The notes: generated from the sequence alone by a model not told the origin. A stretch of DNA of 64,000 nucleotides from Sphingomonadaceae bacterium (GCA_027533105.1 JAPZTW010000001.1:186001-250000), one strand, 5' to 3'; counted from the first letter of the stretch, positions 1 to 9,938 are shown. A program made the numbers and translations.

Positions 1-242
1 TAGACCGGATCGAGCTCGTCCTCGGTCTCGACCATGTTGTCCTGCTTGTCGCCCTTCAACCCGTGCTGGGGACCAAAGGCGGCGGTCACGTTCACCCCGG
101 CGGCAATCAGCGCATCGAGCGAATGGGTCAGGTCTGCCGTCACGCTGGCCGGATGGGCCACCAGCGCCACGCGCCGCCCGGCCAGCGGCGCGCGCAGCTT
201 CGGCTCGGCCAGCAGCCGGTCGATCCCGAACCGGACGCTCAT
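1..242 (-). CDS. NamZ-like (DUF1343) exo-beta-N-acetylmuramidase, N-terminal part
   Basis: The gene runs off the left edge; only its first 80 codons are present. The translation starts MSVRFGIDRLLAEP and continues with a beta strand GRRVALVAHPASVT and the motif AAFGPQHGLKGDKQDNM. Such an Asn/Gln-rich loop near the N-terminus is typical of the DUF1343 family, whose founding enzyme NamZ releases terminal N-acetylmuramic acid from peptidoglycan fragments. The role here would be cell-wall recycling. The ATG overlaps the stop of the upstream DOMON-like gene by 4 bp (ATGA), so the two are probably co-transcribed. The family call rests on a short N-terminal stretch. Confidence 0.7.
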   Translation of the reverse strand, partial: MSVRFGIDRLLAEPKLRAPLAGRRVALVAHPASVTADLTHSLDALIAAGVNVTAAFGPQHGLKGDKQDNMVETEDELDPV

Positions 243-748
243 GCCGCCAGCTCCAGCGCGCGGCATTCGCTGGCATGGAATTCCGGCGCACCGGGGCGGA
301 AGGCCAGGGCCCAGAAGCGGTTCACACCATCGGCATCCTCGATGATCCCGTTCAGCGCGACCGTTGCCGGAACCGGCAGGTCGGAGCGAATGATGGCATC
401 GAGTCTCAGCGTATCTTCGGTCACTTCCACGCTGATTTCGACCTCAGCCGGGGCATCGCGCATCCCCTCGCGGTAGGCGTCGAAATCGTAGCAGGCCCAG
501 CGCGTCGAGGGCGAGAGGTTGAATTCGCGATAGCTGGTGCCGTCGTGGCTCCAGAAAATCTCGAAGCAGGTCGTTTTCCAGAGGTTGTCGAAGCGACCCG
601 GCGTGGCGACCACGGGCACGGCGATCCTGGCGATATCGCCATGGGCAATGAAGGTGGCGCGGCAGCCATCGCTGGTGGCGGTCACCTCGGCCTCGATCGT
701 GTGGACCGATCCGGGCGCGCAATCGGGGTGCAGGACAAGCTTGTGCAT
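239..748 (-). CDS. DOMON-like domain protein
   Basis: This 169-residue protein has no signal peptide or membrane segment. Its beta-strand-rich sequence (FDNLWKTTCFEIFWS, YREFNLSPSTRWACYDFDAYREGM, FWALAFRPGAPEFH) matches what alphaproteobacterial annotation calls a DOMON-like domain protein, a beta-sandwich related to carbohydrate- or haem-binding modules. No catalytic residues can be named. Its stop overlaps the start of the NamZ-like gene, which suggests a link to sugar or muropeptide handling, but that is inference from position. The first Met sits 110 bp from the divergent tyrS start. Confidence 0.65.
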   Translation of the reverse strand: MHKLVLHPDCAPGSVHTIEAEVTATSDGCRATFIAHGDIARIAVPVVATPGRFDNLWKTTCFEIFWSHDGTSYREFNLSPSTRWACYDFDAYREGMRDAPAEVEISVEVTEDTLRLDAIIRSDLPVPATVALNGIIEDADGVNRFWALAFRPGAPEFHASECRALELAA

Positions 749-857
749 CGCCGCCTAATGCCCGCTGCCCCGCGCCCCGGCAAGCGGCAGGTAATCCTGC
801 ATCTGGCCCAATCCGAGATTTGGTCTTGTCCGCAACCGCTGCTATGGGCGCGGCGCG

Positions 858-2081
858 ATGACTTACACTTCCAGCCTTTTGCGCCTGCTCGAAGAGCGTG
901 GCTACATCCACCAGATGACCGATGCCGAAGGGCTGGATGCCCTGGCCGCGAAGCAGGTCGTGCCCGGCTATATCGGCTTCGATGCCACCGCGCCCTCGCT
1001 CCACGTCGGCAGCCTGGTGCAGATCATGCTGCTGCGCCGCCTGCAGCAGGCCGGGCACAAGCCGGTGGTGCTGATGGGCGGCGGCACGACCCGGATCGGC
1101 GATCCGACCGGGCGCGATGAAAGCCGCAAGATGCTGAGCGATGCGACGATCGAGGCCAACATCGCCTCGATCCGCACGATCTTCGAACGCTTCCTGACCT
1201 TTGGCGACGGCCCGACCGACGCGGTGATGGTCAACAACCACGACTGGCTGGGCAAGCTGGGCTATATCGAGCTGCTGCAGGAAGTGGGCACGCACTTCAC
1301 GGTCAACCGGATGCTGACCTTCGATTCGGTCAAGCTGCGGCTGGAACGCGAACAGCCGATGACCTTCCTGGAATTCAACTACATGATTCTCCAGGGCTAC
1401 GATTTCCGCCACCTGGCGAAGACCATGGGCGTGCGCCTGCAGATGGGCGGCAGCGACCAGTGGGGCAATATCGTCAACGGCGTCGAACTGTCGCGCCGGA
1501 TGGACCAGACCGAGGTGTTCGGCGTCACCACCCCGCTGCTGACCACGGCCGACGGAGCCAAGATGGGCAAGACCGCGGCTGGCGCCGTCTGGCTCAACGA
1601 CGATGCTCTGCCGAGCTACGATTTCTGGCAGTACTGGCGCAATGTCGATGACCGCGACGTCGGCAAGTTCCTGCGCCTGTTCACCGATCTGCCGCTGGAC
1701 GAGATTGCCCGGCTTGAAGCGCTGGAAGGCAGCGAGATCAATGCTGCCAAGGTCGTACTGGCCAACGAAGTGACCGCGCTGTGCCGTGGCAAGGAGGCTG
1801 CCGCAGCGGCCGAATCGACCGCGCAGGCGACCTTTGCCGCCGGCGGCGTGGGCGACGATCTGCCCGAGCTTGAACTGCCCACCGATGGCATGCCCCTGGT
1901 CGATGCGCTGGTCGGGATCGGCTTTGCCGCAAGCAAGGGCGAGGCCAAGCGGCTGATCGCCGGCGGCGGCGCGCGGGTCGATGGCACGGCGATCACCGAT
2001 GAGGCCTATCGCATCCCCGGTGGCAGCGAATTGCGGATTTCCGCGGGCAAGAAGAAGCACGGGGTGCTGCGTCCGGCCTGA
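858..2081 (+). CDS. tyrS: tyrosine--tRNA ligase
   Basis: The 407-residue cytoplasmic class I synthetase charges tRNA-Tyr. The N-terminal Rossmann domain shows the HIGH-type motif as H49-V-G-S, the tyrosine pocket segment [10 protein letters not shown] near residue 195-204, and the KMSKS loop as K235-M-G-K-T. A C-terminal S4 RNA-binding domain follows a short linker ([28 protein letters not shown]). Length matches the bacterial TyrRS group of about 400-420 residues. It is transcribed alone, divergently from the DOMON-like gene. No T-box is visible upstream, as expected for a proteobacterium. Confidence 0.97.
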   Translation: MTYTSSLLRLLEERGYIHQMTDAEGLDALAAKQVVPGYIGFDATAPSLHVGSLVQIMLLRRLQQAGHKPVVLMGGGTTRIGDPTGRDESRKMLSDATIEANIASIRTIFERFLTFGDGPTDAVMVNNHDWLGKLGYIELLQEVGTHFTVNRMLTFDSVKLRLEREQPMTFLEFNYMILQGYDFRHLAKTMGVRLQMGGSDQWGNIVNGVELSRRMDQTEVFGVTTPLLTTADGAKMGKTAAGAVWLNDDALPSYDFWQYWRNVDDRDVGKFLRLFTDLPLDEIARLEALEGSEINAAKVVLANEVTALCRGKEAAAAAESTAQATFAAGGVGDDLPELELPTDGMPLVDALVGIGFAASKGEAKRLIAGGGARVDGTAITDEAYRIPGGSELRISAGKKKHGVLRPA

Positions 2082-2134
2082 CCGGAACCGCACCGCTGCC
2101 ACCGATCCGCAGCCGGTTTACCCTTTCTTTGTGG

Positions 2135-2160
2135 TTTGCGGGCATAAGTTTGCCCGTAAA
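2135..2160 (+). terminator. hairpin after tyrS, possible weak terminator
   Basis: TTTGCGGGCA and TGCCCGTAAA form a 10-bp stem (one G-U pair) around the 6-base loop TAAGTT, 54 bases after the tyrS stop. There is no T-run, so this is either a weak or Rho-assisted terminator or a protein-binding palindrome in the PilZ gene leader. Confidence 0.3.
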
Positions 2161-2186
2161 TACCAAGGAATGGAGGCGAACGGAGC

Positions 2187-2531
2187 ATGGCATCCGGAGC
2201 GCAACTGACAGTCACCGACCTGCGCCGCTCGACCCGCCATCCGGTCGATCACAAGGTCATCGGCGAACATCGCCGCCTTGGCGACGTGCACATGCACATC
2301 GTCAACCTGTCCGCGCACGGCTTCATGGTCTCCGGCGAACTCGACCTCGAGCGCGGCGAACGGGTGATCATCCGCCTGCCCGTGGTGGGCCGGATCGAGG
2401 CCCACATGATCTGGTCGACCGAGGATCGTTCCGGCTTCCAGTTCGAGCGGATCATCCGGCTCGACGACTTCATGCGGCTGATCGACACGCTTCAGCCCAA
2501 CCCCCGCCTGCGTCCCCGCCGCTCTTCGTGA
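2187..2531 (+). CDS. PilZ domain protein
   Basis: This 114-residue soluble protein is essentially a single PilZ domain. The c-di-GMP binding signature is visible as the RRSTRHPV segment near residues 13-20 (RxxxR) and N-LSAHG near residues 46-51 (the D/N-x-S-x-x-G motif). Both parts are present, so ligand binding is plausible. Stand-alone PilZ proteins act as c-di-GMP receptors in motility, polysaccharide or cell-cycle control, but no partner is encoded nearby. The ATG is preceded by GGAGGCGAACGGAGC, which gives a good Shine-Dalgarno. Confidence 0.85.
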   Translation: MASGAQLTVTDLRRSTRHPVDHKVIGEHRRLGDVHMHIVNLSAHGFMVSGELDLERGERVIIRLPVVGRIEAHMIWSTEDRSGFQFERIIRLDDFMRLIDTLQPNPRLRPRRSS

Positions 2532-2575
2532 GCCGAGACGGTTCAGGATGGCGCCGATTTGCCCAAATCGGGTCT

Positions 2576-2590
2576 TGATATAGTATATCA
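2576..2590. promoter_or_regulatory. perfect 15-bp palindrome, candidate Zur/Fur-family operator
   Basis: TGATATA-G-TATATCA is a perfect inverted repeat with a one-base centre, ending 20 bases before the TonB receptor ATG. Fur-superfamily operators are AT-rich 7-1-7 palindromes, and the downstream receptor is histidine-rich, so a Zur-type zinc operator is the best guess. The assignment is inference: no regulator gene lies in the window. Confidence 0.55.
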
Positions 2591-2610
2591 TAGCTTGTAG
2601 GCGGCTCGCC

Positions 2611-4728
2611 ATGATCAAGCTATCCACCAGCCTCACCGCCCTCGCCATCGCGCTCGCGCCCACCGCTGCCCTCGCCAACGAGGAGCAGGCTGGCGAACCC
2701 CACCAGCAAGCGCACAAGGAAGAAGATGACGGCATCGTCGTCGTCGGCCACCCGCCAGTGGACTTCGCGCTGCTCAGCAGCACGAGCACGCTGGAAGATG
2801 ACAAGTTGCTGATTAACCAGCGCGGCCAGCTGGGCGAAACGCTGGCCGTGCTGCCGGGCGTCTCCTCCACCTCGTTCACCCCCGGCGCCTCGCGCCCTGT
2901 CCTGCGCGGCTTTGACGGCGACCGGATCCGTGTGCTGACCGACGGCATCGGCGCGATCGACGCTTCCAGCGTCTCGGCCGACCACGCGGTTGTGTTCGAT
3001 TCGCTGACTGTCGATCACATCGACGTGTTGCACGGTCCCGCCGTGCTGCTCTTTGGTGGTCAGGCGATCGGCGGCGCGGTCAACGCGCTCGACAAGCGCA
3101 TCCCCCGCTCGGTTCCCGACGGCGTCAGCGTGACCGCGCTGGGCGGTTATGGCTCTGCCGCCAACGAGCGCTCGGCCTCCGGCGCGGTGCAGTTCCGCCT
3201 GGCAGACCGCTGGGCGGCGCATATCGACGCCTCCTGGCGCAAGAGCGACGACCTCAAGGTGCCCGGCTTCGTCAACTCCCCGTCCCTGCGCGAATACCTC
3301 CTCGATGAAGCGGCCGAGTATCGCGCCGCTGGCGAACCCGACGAGGCCGCCGAATACGAGGAAATGGCCAACCTGACCGGAAAGGTGCCGAATACCGCGG
3401 CGCGCAGCACGACCTTCGGTGCGGGCCTCGCCTTCATCGACGAAGGCGGCAACCTTGGCATCTCGGTCCAGCGCCAGGACATGCGCTATGGCTTGCCGAT
3501 GCGGCCCGGTGCCGGCCATGGTCATGGTGGCCACGGTGGTGGTCATGGCGGGCATGATGAAGATGTCTCGATCGACCTCGGCCAGACCCGCGTCGACCTG
3601 CGCGGCGCGGTCGAGCTGGGCGAAGGCCTGTTCGACAGCATCCAGATCCGTGGCGCTTTCGGCGACTACCAGCATATCGAGTTCGAGGGCGACGAGGTCG
3701 GCACCACCTTCTCCGGCAGCGGCGTCGAGACCCGGCTCGACCTCGTCCAGAACGAGAAGAACGGCTGGCGCGGGCGCAGCGGCGTGCAGTATTTCACCCG
3801 CAACCTGCGCATTGTCGGAGCCGAGGCCTTTGCCCCGTCCAACGATGTCAGCCGCTTTGGCGTCTTCACCCTGCAATCGCTGCGCCTTGGCCAGCTCGAG
3901 CTCGAGGCGGCCGGTCGCTATGAGCGCGCCAATGTCCGCGCCAGTTCTGTCGGCTTTGCAAAGAGCTATGACCTGTGGAGCGGCGCGCTCGGCGCTTCCT
4001 GGCGCTTTGGCCAGGACTGGAAGCTGGGCGCGAGCTTCATCCGCGGCGCCCGCGCCCCGGCCCCGGAAGAGCTCCTGTCTGACGGGCTGCACGTGGCCAC
4101 CCAGGCCTATGAAGTGGGCAACGCGACGTTCCGTCCGGAAACAAGCAAGGGCGGCGAGGTCTACCTGAAGTACGACGGCGGCGCCGTGAACCTGGCGCTG
4201 ACCGGCTACCTGACCGACTTTGACAGCTTCATCGCCGCCCTGCCCAACGGTGACGAGGAAGACGGGTTCCCGGTGTTCGAATACACCCAGGGCAAGGCGC
4301 GCTTCCAGGGCTTCGAGGCATCGGCCAGCGCCCGGGTCATGCAGTGGACCGGCGGCAGCCTGACCATCGATGCCCAGGCGGACTATACCCACGCCGAGCT
4401 GAAGGGCGTCGGCCCGGTCCCGCGCATCCCGCCGCTGCGTCTGCGCGGCGGGGCCGAATTGGAACTGGGCAATGTCCACCTGCGCGGCGAAGTCGAACAC
4501 AACGATGCGCAGAACCGCGTCGCCGGGTTCGAAACGCCGGTCGATGGCTTTACCATGGTGAACCTCTCGGCCGTGTGGCACCCGATGGGTGACGATGGCC
4601 CACTGACCTTTACCCTCACGGCGAACAACCTGTTCGACGTCAGCGCCCGCCGCGCCGCCTCGTTCACGCGCGATTTCGTGCCGCTCGCCGGCCGCGACAT
4701 CCGCGTCTCGGCAAAGCTGGCCTTCTGA
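2611..4728 (+). CDS. TonB-dependent outer-membrane receptor, ZnuD-like
   Basis: The 705-residue protein has a signal peptide (residues 1-22, cleavage after ALA), a TonB-box-like segment DDGIVVVG, a plug domain (LGETLAVLPGVSSTSFTPGASRPVLRGFDGDRIRVLTDG; later VDHIDVLHGPAVLLFGGQAIGGAVN) and a beta-barrel ending in a terminal Phe (LAF). A histidine-rich loop (GHGHGGHGGGHGGHDED) lies near residues 300-318 and another His cluster lies just after the signal peptide. This arrangement is typical of ZnuD-type zinc receptors. The palindrome just upstream fits zinc-dependent control. Substrate is inferred; another divalent metal is possible. Confidence 0.85.
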   Translation: MIKLSTSLTALAIALAPTAALANEEQAGEPHQQAHKEEDDGIVVVGHPPVDFALLSSTSTLEDDKLLINQRGQLGETLAVLPGVSSTSFTPGASRPVLRGFDGDRIRVLTDGIGAIDASSVSADHAVVFDSLTVDHIDVLHGPAVLLFGGQAIGGAVNALDKRIPRSVPDGVSVTALGGYGSAANERSASGAVQFRLADRWAAHIDASWRKSDDLKVPGFVNSPSLREYLLDEAAEYRAAGEPDEAAEYEEMANLTGKVPNTAARSTTFGAGLAFIDEGGNLGISVQRQDMRYGLPMRPGAGHGHGGHGGGHGGHDEDVSIDLGQTRVDLRGAVELGEGLFDSIQIRGAFGDYQHIEFEGDEVGTTFSGSGVETRLDLVQNEKNGWRGRSGVQYFTRNLRIVGAEAFAPSNDVSRFGVFTLQSLRLGQLELEAAGRYERANVRASSVGFAKSYDLWSGALGASWRFGQDWKLGASFIRGARAPAPEELLSDGLHVATQAYEVGNATFRPETSKGGEVYLKYDGGAVNLALTGYLTDFDSFIAALPNGDEEDGFPVFEYTQGKARFQGFEASASARVMQWTGGSLTIDAQADYTHAELKGVGPVPRIPPLRLRGGAELELGNVHLRGEVEHNDAQNRVAGFETPVDGFTMVNLSAVWHPMGDDGPLTFTLTANNLFDVSARRAASFTRDFVPLAGRDIRVSAKLAF

Positions 4729-4780
4729 GGACATTAGCATCTCCCCGCTTGGCAAGCGCCCGGCGCGCTGCCATGCGGGG

Positions 4781-6067
4781 ATGGTGAGCGAGCCGACCCA
4801 TCCCATCCAGATCCGCGACTATCGCCTGGTCTGGCTGGCGCGATTCACCTCGGTCGCCGCCACCACCGCGATGGTGGTCATCGTTGCGGCGCAGACCTAC
4901 CAGCTTGCCCGGAACGAGTTGGGCTATTCGACCAAGGACGCCGCCTTCCTGATCGGCTCGCTTGGTCTCGCGCAGTTCATTCCTTTCCTTTTGCTCACAC
5001 CGGTGGCCGGGCTGGTCGCTGACCGGCTCGACCGGCGCTTCGTCGGAGCAGCTTCCTGCCTGCTCGACCTTACGATCGCGCTCAGCCTGGTTGTGGCCAA
5101 TGCGCTTGGCGCGGTCTCCTTGCCACTATTGTTCACCATGGCCGCACTGCACGGGGCATCGCGGGTGTTCATCGGTCCGGCGATCAGTTCGCTGGTGCCC
5201 AATGTCGTCCCGGCCCACTTGTTGCCAAAGGCTGTCGCCACGGGTTCAATCGCCTGGCAAAGTGCGACCGTGGTGGGACCAGCGGCAGCCGGCTTCCTCC
5301 TCGCGCGCGATGGCGCCTGGCCCTATGTCATGTCGGCCACACTGTTGAGCGTGGCGATCCTGGCCCTCATCGCGATCCGGAAGCTGCCCATTGCGCCGCG
5401 GAGCGACGACGCGCCGCCGCTGCGCCAGATGGCCGAAGGGGCAAAGTTCGTCTGGCGCGAACGCTTCCTGCAAGGCTGCATCACGCTTGACCTGTTCGCC
5501 GTGCTGCTGGGCGGGGCCACGGCCATGCTGCCCGCCTTTGCCTATGACGTGCTGAAGGTGGGCGATGAAGGCCTGGGCCTGCTGCGCGCCGCACCCGCGC
5601 TCGGCGCGGCGCTGGTCGCCCTGTTCCTCGCCTTCTTCCCGCTCTCGCGCAATGTCGGCGCCAAGATGCTGTGGGCGGTAGTCGTGTTCGGCGCGGCGAC
5701 GGTGGTCTTCGGCCTCTCCACCTCGTTCCCGCTCTCGCTCGCCATGCTGGCGCTGCTGGGGGCGTCGGACCAGGTTTCGGTGTTCATCCGCGGCACGCTG
5801 ATCCAGCTCAACACCCCCGATGCCATGCGCGGGCGGGTTTCCTCGATCTCGGGCCTGGCGATTTCCGCCTCGAACGAGCTGGGCGAGATGCAATCGGGTC
5901 TGGCCGCCGCATTTTTCGGTGCGGTTGGCGCAGTCGTGTTCGGCGGCATCGGGGCCATAGTGGTCACCGCCGCCTGGGCCGTGCTATATCCCGAACTGCG
6001 CCGCGCCAAGACATTCGCCCCTCAATATCGCCCCTCGTCTGTTCGAACCGAAGGACCAACGCCATGA
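4781..6067 (+). CDS. MFS transporter, EntS/MFS_3 type
   Basis: The 428-residue inner-membrane protein has about 12 hydrophobic segments and the MFS loop motif [13 protein letters not shown] after the second or third helix. The pattern ([73 protein letters not shown]) is that of the MFS_3 group, which includes the enterobactin exporter EntS. It follows the TonB receptor by 52 bases on the same strand, so it may share its metal-related role; its own substrate cannot be read. Its stop overlaps the cysK start by 4 bp. Confidence 0.8.
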   Translation: MVSEPTHPIQIRDYRLVWLARFTSVAATTAMVVIVAAQTYQLARNELGYSTKDAAFLIGSLGLAQFIPFLLLTPVAGLVADRLDRRFVGAASCLLDLTIALSLVVANALGAVSLPLLFTMAALHGASRVFIGPAISSLVPNVVPAHLLPKAVATGSIAWQSATVVGPAAAGFLLARDGAWPYVMSATLLSVAILALIAIRKLPIAPRSDDAPPLRQMAEGAKFVWRERFLQGCITLDLFAVLLGGATAMLPAFAYDVLKVGDEGLGLLRAAPALGAALVALFLAFFPLSRNVGAKMLWAVVVFGAATVVFGLSTSFPLSLAMLALLGASDQVSVFIRGTLIQLNTPDAMRGRVSSISGLAISASNELGEMQSGLAAAFFGAVGAVVFGGIGAIVVTAAWAVLYPELRRAKTFAPQYRPSSVRTEGPTP

Positions 6068-6981
6068 AGGCTGCATCGATCCTCGCCACTATCGGCAATA
6101 CCCCGCACATCCGCCTGTCGCGCATGTTCCCTGACCATGAAGTCTGGATCAAGGCCGAGCGGGCCAATCCCGGCGGCTCGATCAAGGACCGGATCGGCCT
6201 CGCCATGATCGAGGCGGCCGAGGCCGATGGCAGCCTGAAGCCGGGCGGCACGATCATCGAGCCGACCAGCGGCAACACCGGCATCGGCCTGGCCATGGCG
6301 GCCGCGGTCAAGGGTTACAAGCTGGTGCTGGTCATGCCCGAATCGATGTCGCTCGAACGGCGGCGGCTCATGCTGGCCTATGGCGCGACCTTCGACCTGA
6401 CCCCGCGCGAAAAGGGCATGAAGGGCGCCATCGAGCGGGCGCACGAACTGGTCGCCACCACGCCCGGTGCCTGGATGCCGCAGCAGTTCGAGAATGCCGC
6501 CAACATCGCGGTCCACGTGCGCACCACCGCGCAGGAAATCCTCGCCGATTTCGCCGATACGCCAATCGATGCCCTGATCACCGGGGTCGGTACCGGCGGC
6601 CACCTGACCGGCTGCGCCGAAGTGCTGAAGGCCAAGTGGCCCAAGATGCAGGCCTGGGCGGTCGAGCCCACGCTCTCGCCAGTGATTTCCGGTGGCCAGC
6701 CCGCCCCGCACCCGATCCAGGGGATTGGCGCGGGCTTTATCCCGGCCAACCTGCACACCCAGGCGATCGACGGCGCGATCCAGGTCGATCCGGCCGATGC
6801 CAAGGAAATGGCGCGGCGCTCGGCCCGGGAAGAAGGCATGCTGGTGGGGATCAGTTCTGGCGCCACGCTGGCCGCGATCGCCCAGAAGCTGAACGAACTG
6901 CCCGCTGGCAGCCGCGTGCTGGGCTTCAATTACGATACCGGCGAACGCTACCTTTCGGTGCCGGACTTCCTGCCGGAATGA
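6064..6981 (+). CDS. cysK: cysteine synthase A (O-acetylserine sulfhydrylase)
   Basis: The 305-residue PLP enzyme makes L-cysteine from O-acetylserine and sulfide. The PLP lysine is K41 in NPGGSIKDR, the substrate loop is TSGNTG (residues 68-73), and the phosphate-binding loop is [10 protein letters not shown] near residue 178. The start at ATG 6064 gives the usual N-terminus ([18 protein letters not shown]); an upstream in-frame extension would run through the MFS gene in another frame and is rejected. It overlaps the MFS stop and the following hydrolase start (ATGA each), so it is inside a tight operon. Confidence 0.93.
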   Translation: MKAASILATIGNTPHIRLSRMFPDHEVWIKAERANPGGSIKDRIGLAMIEAAEADGSLKPGGTIIEPTSGNTGIGLAMAAAVKGYKLVLVMPESMSLERRRLMLAYGATFDLTPREKGMKGAIERAHELVATTPGAWMPQQFENAANIAVHVRTTAQEILADFADTPIDALITGVGTGGHLTGCAEVLKAKWPKMQAWAVEPTLSPVISGGQPAPHPIQGIGAGFIPANLHTQAIDGAIQVDPADAKEMARRSAREEGMLVGISSGATLAAIAQKLNELPAGSRVLGFNYDTGERYLSVPDFLPE

Positions 6982-7676
6982 GCGCGATGACCCGGATCGA
7001 CTATTCTGACGGCGAAACCCCGCTGGTCGGGCATCTTGTCCGGCCCAGCGGCACGCCGCGCGCCGCCGTGGCCGTGTTCCCCACCTTCATGAACATCACC
7101 GAAGGCGTGGCGAACAAGGCCAGGGCGCTGGCGGAGGCGGGCTATACGGCCTTCGTCGCGGACTTCTATGGCCCGGAATCGCCGCACGATTTCGATTCGG
7201 CCAATAGCGCGATGATGCGCCTGCGCGCCGATCCGCATGCCATGCGCGCCCGGCTGCGCGCCACGCTGACCAAGCTAGGCGAGCTTGAGCCCGGTGTGCC
7301 GCAAGTGGCCATCGGCTTCTGCCTGGGCGGCCTTGCCGTGCTGGAACTTGCCCGCGATGGCGCGGACCTTGAACTGGTCGCCAGTTTCCATGGCCTGCTG
7401 CAGACCCCGCTACCGGCAGCGCAGCCGATCAAGCCGCGCATCCTGGTTTGCCATGGCGATGTCGATTTCCTCGTGCCGCGCAGCCATGTCACGGCTTTCT
7501 GGGAAGAGATGGATGTGGTGCAGGCCAACTGGCACTTCCACAGTTATGCCGGGGTCGACCATGGTTTCACCAACCCATTGACCCCCGCCGGGGAACCCAA
7601 TCCCGCCTACAATGCCAGCGCCGACCGGCAGAGCTGGGCGGCGCTGATGGGCCTGCTGGACGAGGTGCTGGCTTGA
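6978..7676 (+). CDS. dienelactone hydrolase family protein
   Basis: This 232-residue alpha/beta hydrolase carries the dienelactone hydrolase triad: nucleophile C115 in GFCLGG, an Asp in [10 protein letters not shown] and a His in [10 protein letters not shown]. The family cleaves lactones or esters, for example in aromatic catabolism, but many members in sphingomonads have unknown substrates. It starts at ATG 6978 overlapping the cysK stop; ATG 6987 is an in-frame alternative. Nothing in the operon points to an aromatic pathway. Confidence 0.85.
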   Translation: MSAMTRIDYSDGETPLVGHLVRPSGTPRAAVAVFPTFMNITEGVANKARALAEAGYTAFVADFYGPESPHDFDSANSAMMRLRADPHAMRARLRATLTKLGELEPGVPQVAIGFCLGGLAVLELARDGADLELVASFHGLLQTPLPAAQPIKPRILVCHGDVDFLVPRSHVTAFWEEMDVVQANWHFHSYAGVDHGFTNPLTPAGEPNPAYNASADRQSWAALMGLLDEVLA

Positions 7677-8107
7677 TTCCGGAATTGAACCGGGCAGTGC
7701 TGATCGCGCTGGCCAAGGCTGTGCTTTGGGGCGGCGTTGCCGGGGCTCTGCCGTTCCTGCTCGTCAGCGTGCCGATCGGCATGGCCATGATGCGGGATGG
7801 TCAGGCGGGTGGCTTCTGGATCATGCTGGTGCCGCTGTGGATCGCCTGGCCGACAACTTTGATCGGCGCTTTCGTCATCGGCCTGCCATTCACTGCACTG
7901 TTGATCCGATCGGGACACGAACGTGGGCGCTTCTATGTCCTTGCCGGCCTCATCGCCGGATCTCTGCCTTTCCTGCTCGCCGGCCTGGTTCCTGAAACGA
8001 TCGGCTGGATGGCCTTCTCTATCCCCGGCGGTCTGGCCGGAGCGGTCGCTGGTTGGCACTGGGGCCGCCACCGCGACCGGGTGGCAGGCCACAGCGCCAC
8101 GGACTGA
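7673..8107 (+). CDS. four-helix membrane protein of unknown function
   Basis: This frame encodes about 144 residues with four hydrophobic segments (AVLWGGVAGALPFLLVSVPIGMAM, IMLVPLWIAWPTTLIGAFVIGLPF, FYVLAGLIAGSLPFLLAGLVP, AFSIPGGLAGAVAGWHWG). I do not recognise a family. The start is uncertain: TTG 7673 overlaps the hydrolase stop (TTGA), and TTG 7685 and GTG 7697 are in frame. Its end lies 3 bp from the convergent acyl-CoA dehydrogenase stop. Strand and spacing make it the last gene of the receptor/cysK run. Confidence 0.6.
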   Translation: MIPELNRAVLIALAKAVLWGGVAGALPFLLVSVPIGMAMMRDGQAGGFWIMLVPLWIAWPTTLIGAFVIGLPFTALLIRSGHERGRFYVLAGLIAGSLPFLLAGLVPETIGWMAFSIPGGLAGAVAGWHWGRHRDRVAGHSATD

Positions 8108-8110
8108 GCA

Positions 8111-9913
8111 TCAGGCGGTGGCGAAAGCCTCGACCGGCAGGGCCATGACCGCTTCGCAGCCGGCCTCGATCTTGCGACGCAGCGCGGCGCTGTCGGGGCA
8201 GAACCGCTCACCGAAGTAACGCGCCGTGGTCAGCTTGGCTTCGTAGAACGCCTTGTCGCCCTCGCCCCTGGCCAGGGCTTCGAGCGCCACTTCGCCCATC
8301 CGCAGCCACATCGAACCCAACGCGACGATGCCCATGATGTGCATGTAATGGTGCGCGCCCGCGCCGACCTGGTTGGGATTGGCCATGCCATTGGCCATGA
8401 ACCACATGGTCGCGGCCTTGAGGTCGGCATTGGCCGCCTCGACCGCTGCCGCCAGCCCGGCCAGTTCCGGCTTGGTCTTGGCCGAGGTGCATTCGGCATC
8501 GACGATGGCAAAGAAGGTCTGCACTGCGCGGCCACCGTTCTGGGCGAGCTTGCGGCCAACGAGGTCCATCGCCTGAACGCCGTTGGTGCCTTCATAGATC
8601 ATGGCGATGCGGGCATCGCGCACGAACTGGCTCATGCCCCATTCCTCGATGTAGCCATGGCCGCCGAAGACCTGCTGCATGTTGGTGGCCACGTCATAGC
8701 CCTTGTCGGTGCCATAGCCCTTGATCACCGGGGTGAGCAGGCTGATCAGGTCGTCGGCCTTCTGCCGCTCTTCCTCGCTGGCCGCCTTGTGGCTCAGGTC
8801 AACCTGCAACGCGCCCCACATGCACAGCGCCCGCATGGCTTCGGTAAAGGCCTTGGCATCCATCAGCATCCGGCGCACGTCCGGGTGGACGAACAGCGTA
8901 TCGGCCTTCTCGCCCGGCTCGGCTGCCCCGGTCAGGGCGCGGCCCTGGCGGCGCTCGCCGGCATATTTGACCGCGTTCTGGTAAGCGACCTCGGCCTGGG
9001 CCAGGCCCTGGATGCCAACGCCAAGCCGCGCCGCGTTCATCATGATGAACATGGCAGCCAGCCCCTTGTTCTCCTCACCCACCAGGTAGCCGGTCGCCCC
9101 GTCGTAGTTCATGACGCAGGTGGCATTGCCGTGGATGCCCATCTTGTGCTCGATCGAACCGCACGAGACGGCATTGCGCGCGCCCAGCGAGCCATCGTCG
9201 TTCACCAGCACCTTGGGGACGATGAACAGCGAGATGCCCTTGGTCGAATCCGGCGCATCGGGTGTCTTGGCCAGGACCAGGTGAATGATGTTCTCGGTCA
9301 GGTCGTGCTCGCCCGAGGAGATGAAGATCTTGGTCCCCGTGATGGCATAGCTGCCATCGGCCTGCGGCACCGCGCGGGTGCGGATCAGGCCCAGGTCCGT
9401 GCCGCACTGCGGCTCGGTCAGGTTCATCGTGCCCAGCCATTCGCAGGCGACCATCTTGGGCACGTACTTGGCCTTCTGCTCGGGCGAGCCCTTGGCGAGG
9501 ATCGCCGAGATCGCCCCGGCGGTCAGCCCCGGATACATCCCGAACGCCTGATTGGCGGAGGACATGAACTCTTCCATCAGCATACCCAGCACGTGCGGCA
9601 GGCCCTGCCCGCCAAACTCCTCGGGCACCGACAGCGTCGACCAGCCCGCCGCGCGGAACTGGGCAAAGGCGTCCTTGTAGACCGAGGGGACGGTTACAGT
9701 GCCGTCGGGATGCCGGGTGCAGCCCTCCTGGTCACCGGCCAGGTTGATCGGTGCGAGCACTTCGGAGCAGAACTTGCCGGCTTCCTCGACCACGGCATCG
9801 ACCATGTCGGGCGTCGCGCTGGCAAAGCCGGGCAGAGCGGCGTGGTCCTGCAGGCGCAGCACTTCGTTGATCAGAAAACGAGCGTCGCGAGTCGGTGCCT
9901 TGTAGACGGGCAT
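8111..9913 (-). CDS. acyl-CoA dehydrogenase (FadE/AidB-like, with C-terminal extension)
   Basis: The 600-residue flavoenzyme has the acyl-CoA dehydrogenase N-terminal, middle (NLTEPQCGTDLG, GTKIFISSGEHD) and C-terminal domains (VFGGHGYIEEWGMSQFVRDARIAMIYEGTNGVQAMDLVGRK), then a further C-terminal ACAD extension. The E in YEGTNG is the catalytic-base position for this subfamily. It oxidises acyl-CoA to trans-2-enoyl-CoA. I chose ATG 9913 (MPVYKAPTRD) because AAGGA sits just upstream; an earlier Met would add an arginine-rich tail. It lies 25 bp downstream of the MerR gene and is probably regulated by it. Confidence 0.93.
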   Translation of the reverse strand: MPVYKAPTRDARFLINEVLRLQDHAALPGFASATPDMVDAVVEEAGKFCSEVLAPINLAGDQEGCTRHPDGTVTVPSVYKDAFAQFRAAGWSTLSVPEEFGGQGLPHVLGMLMEEFMSSANQAFGMYPGLTAGAISAILAKGSPEQKAKYVPKMVACEWLGTMNLTEPQCGTDLGLIRTRAVPQADGSYAITGTKIFISSGEHDLTENIIHLVLAKTPDAPDSTKGISLFIVPKVLVNDDGSLGARNAVSCGSIEHKMGIHGNATCVMNYDGATGYLVGEENKGLAAMFIMMNAARLGVGIQGLAQAEVAYQNAVKYAGERRQGRALTGAAEPGEKADTLFVHPDVRRMLMDAKAFTEAMRALCMWGALQVDLSHKAASEEERQKADDLISLLTPVIKGYGTDKGYDVATNMQQVFGGHGYIEEWGMSQFVRDARIAMIYEGTNGVQAMDLVGRKLAQNGGRAVQTFFAIVDAECTSAKTKPELAGLAAAVEAANADLKAATMWFMANGMANPNQVGAGAHHYMHIMGIVALGSMWLRMGEVALEALARGEGDKAFYEAKLTTARYFGERFCPDSAALRRKIEAGCEAVMALPVEAFATA

Positions 9914-9938
9914 GGTGGGTCCTTCGGTATTGGGAGGG

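Noticed and set aside
444..2102. Reverse-strand open frame of 552 codons over tyrS
   Set aside because: It is antisense to tyrS and to part of the DOMON-like gene region; composition (Gln/His/Arg/Gly) is typical of shadow frames.
2620..4806. Reverse-strand open frame of 728 codons over the TonB receptor gene
   Set aside because: It mirrors the receptor codons in a high-GC gene, has no recognisable domain and no ribosome-binding site.
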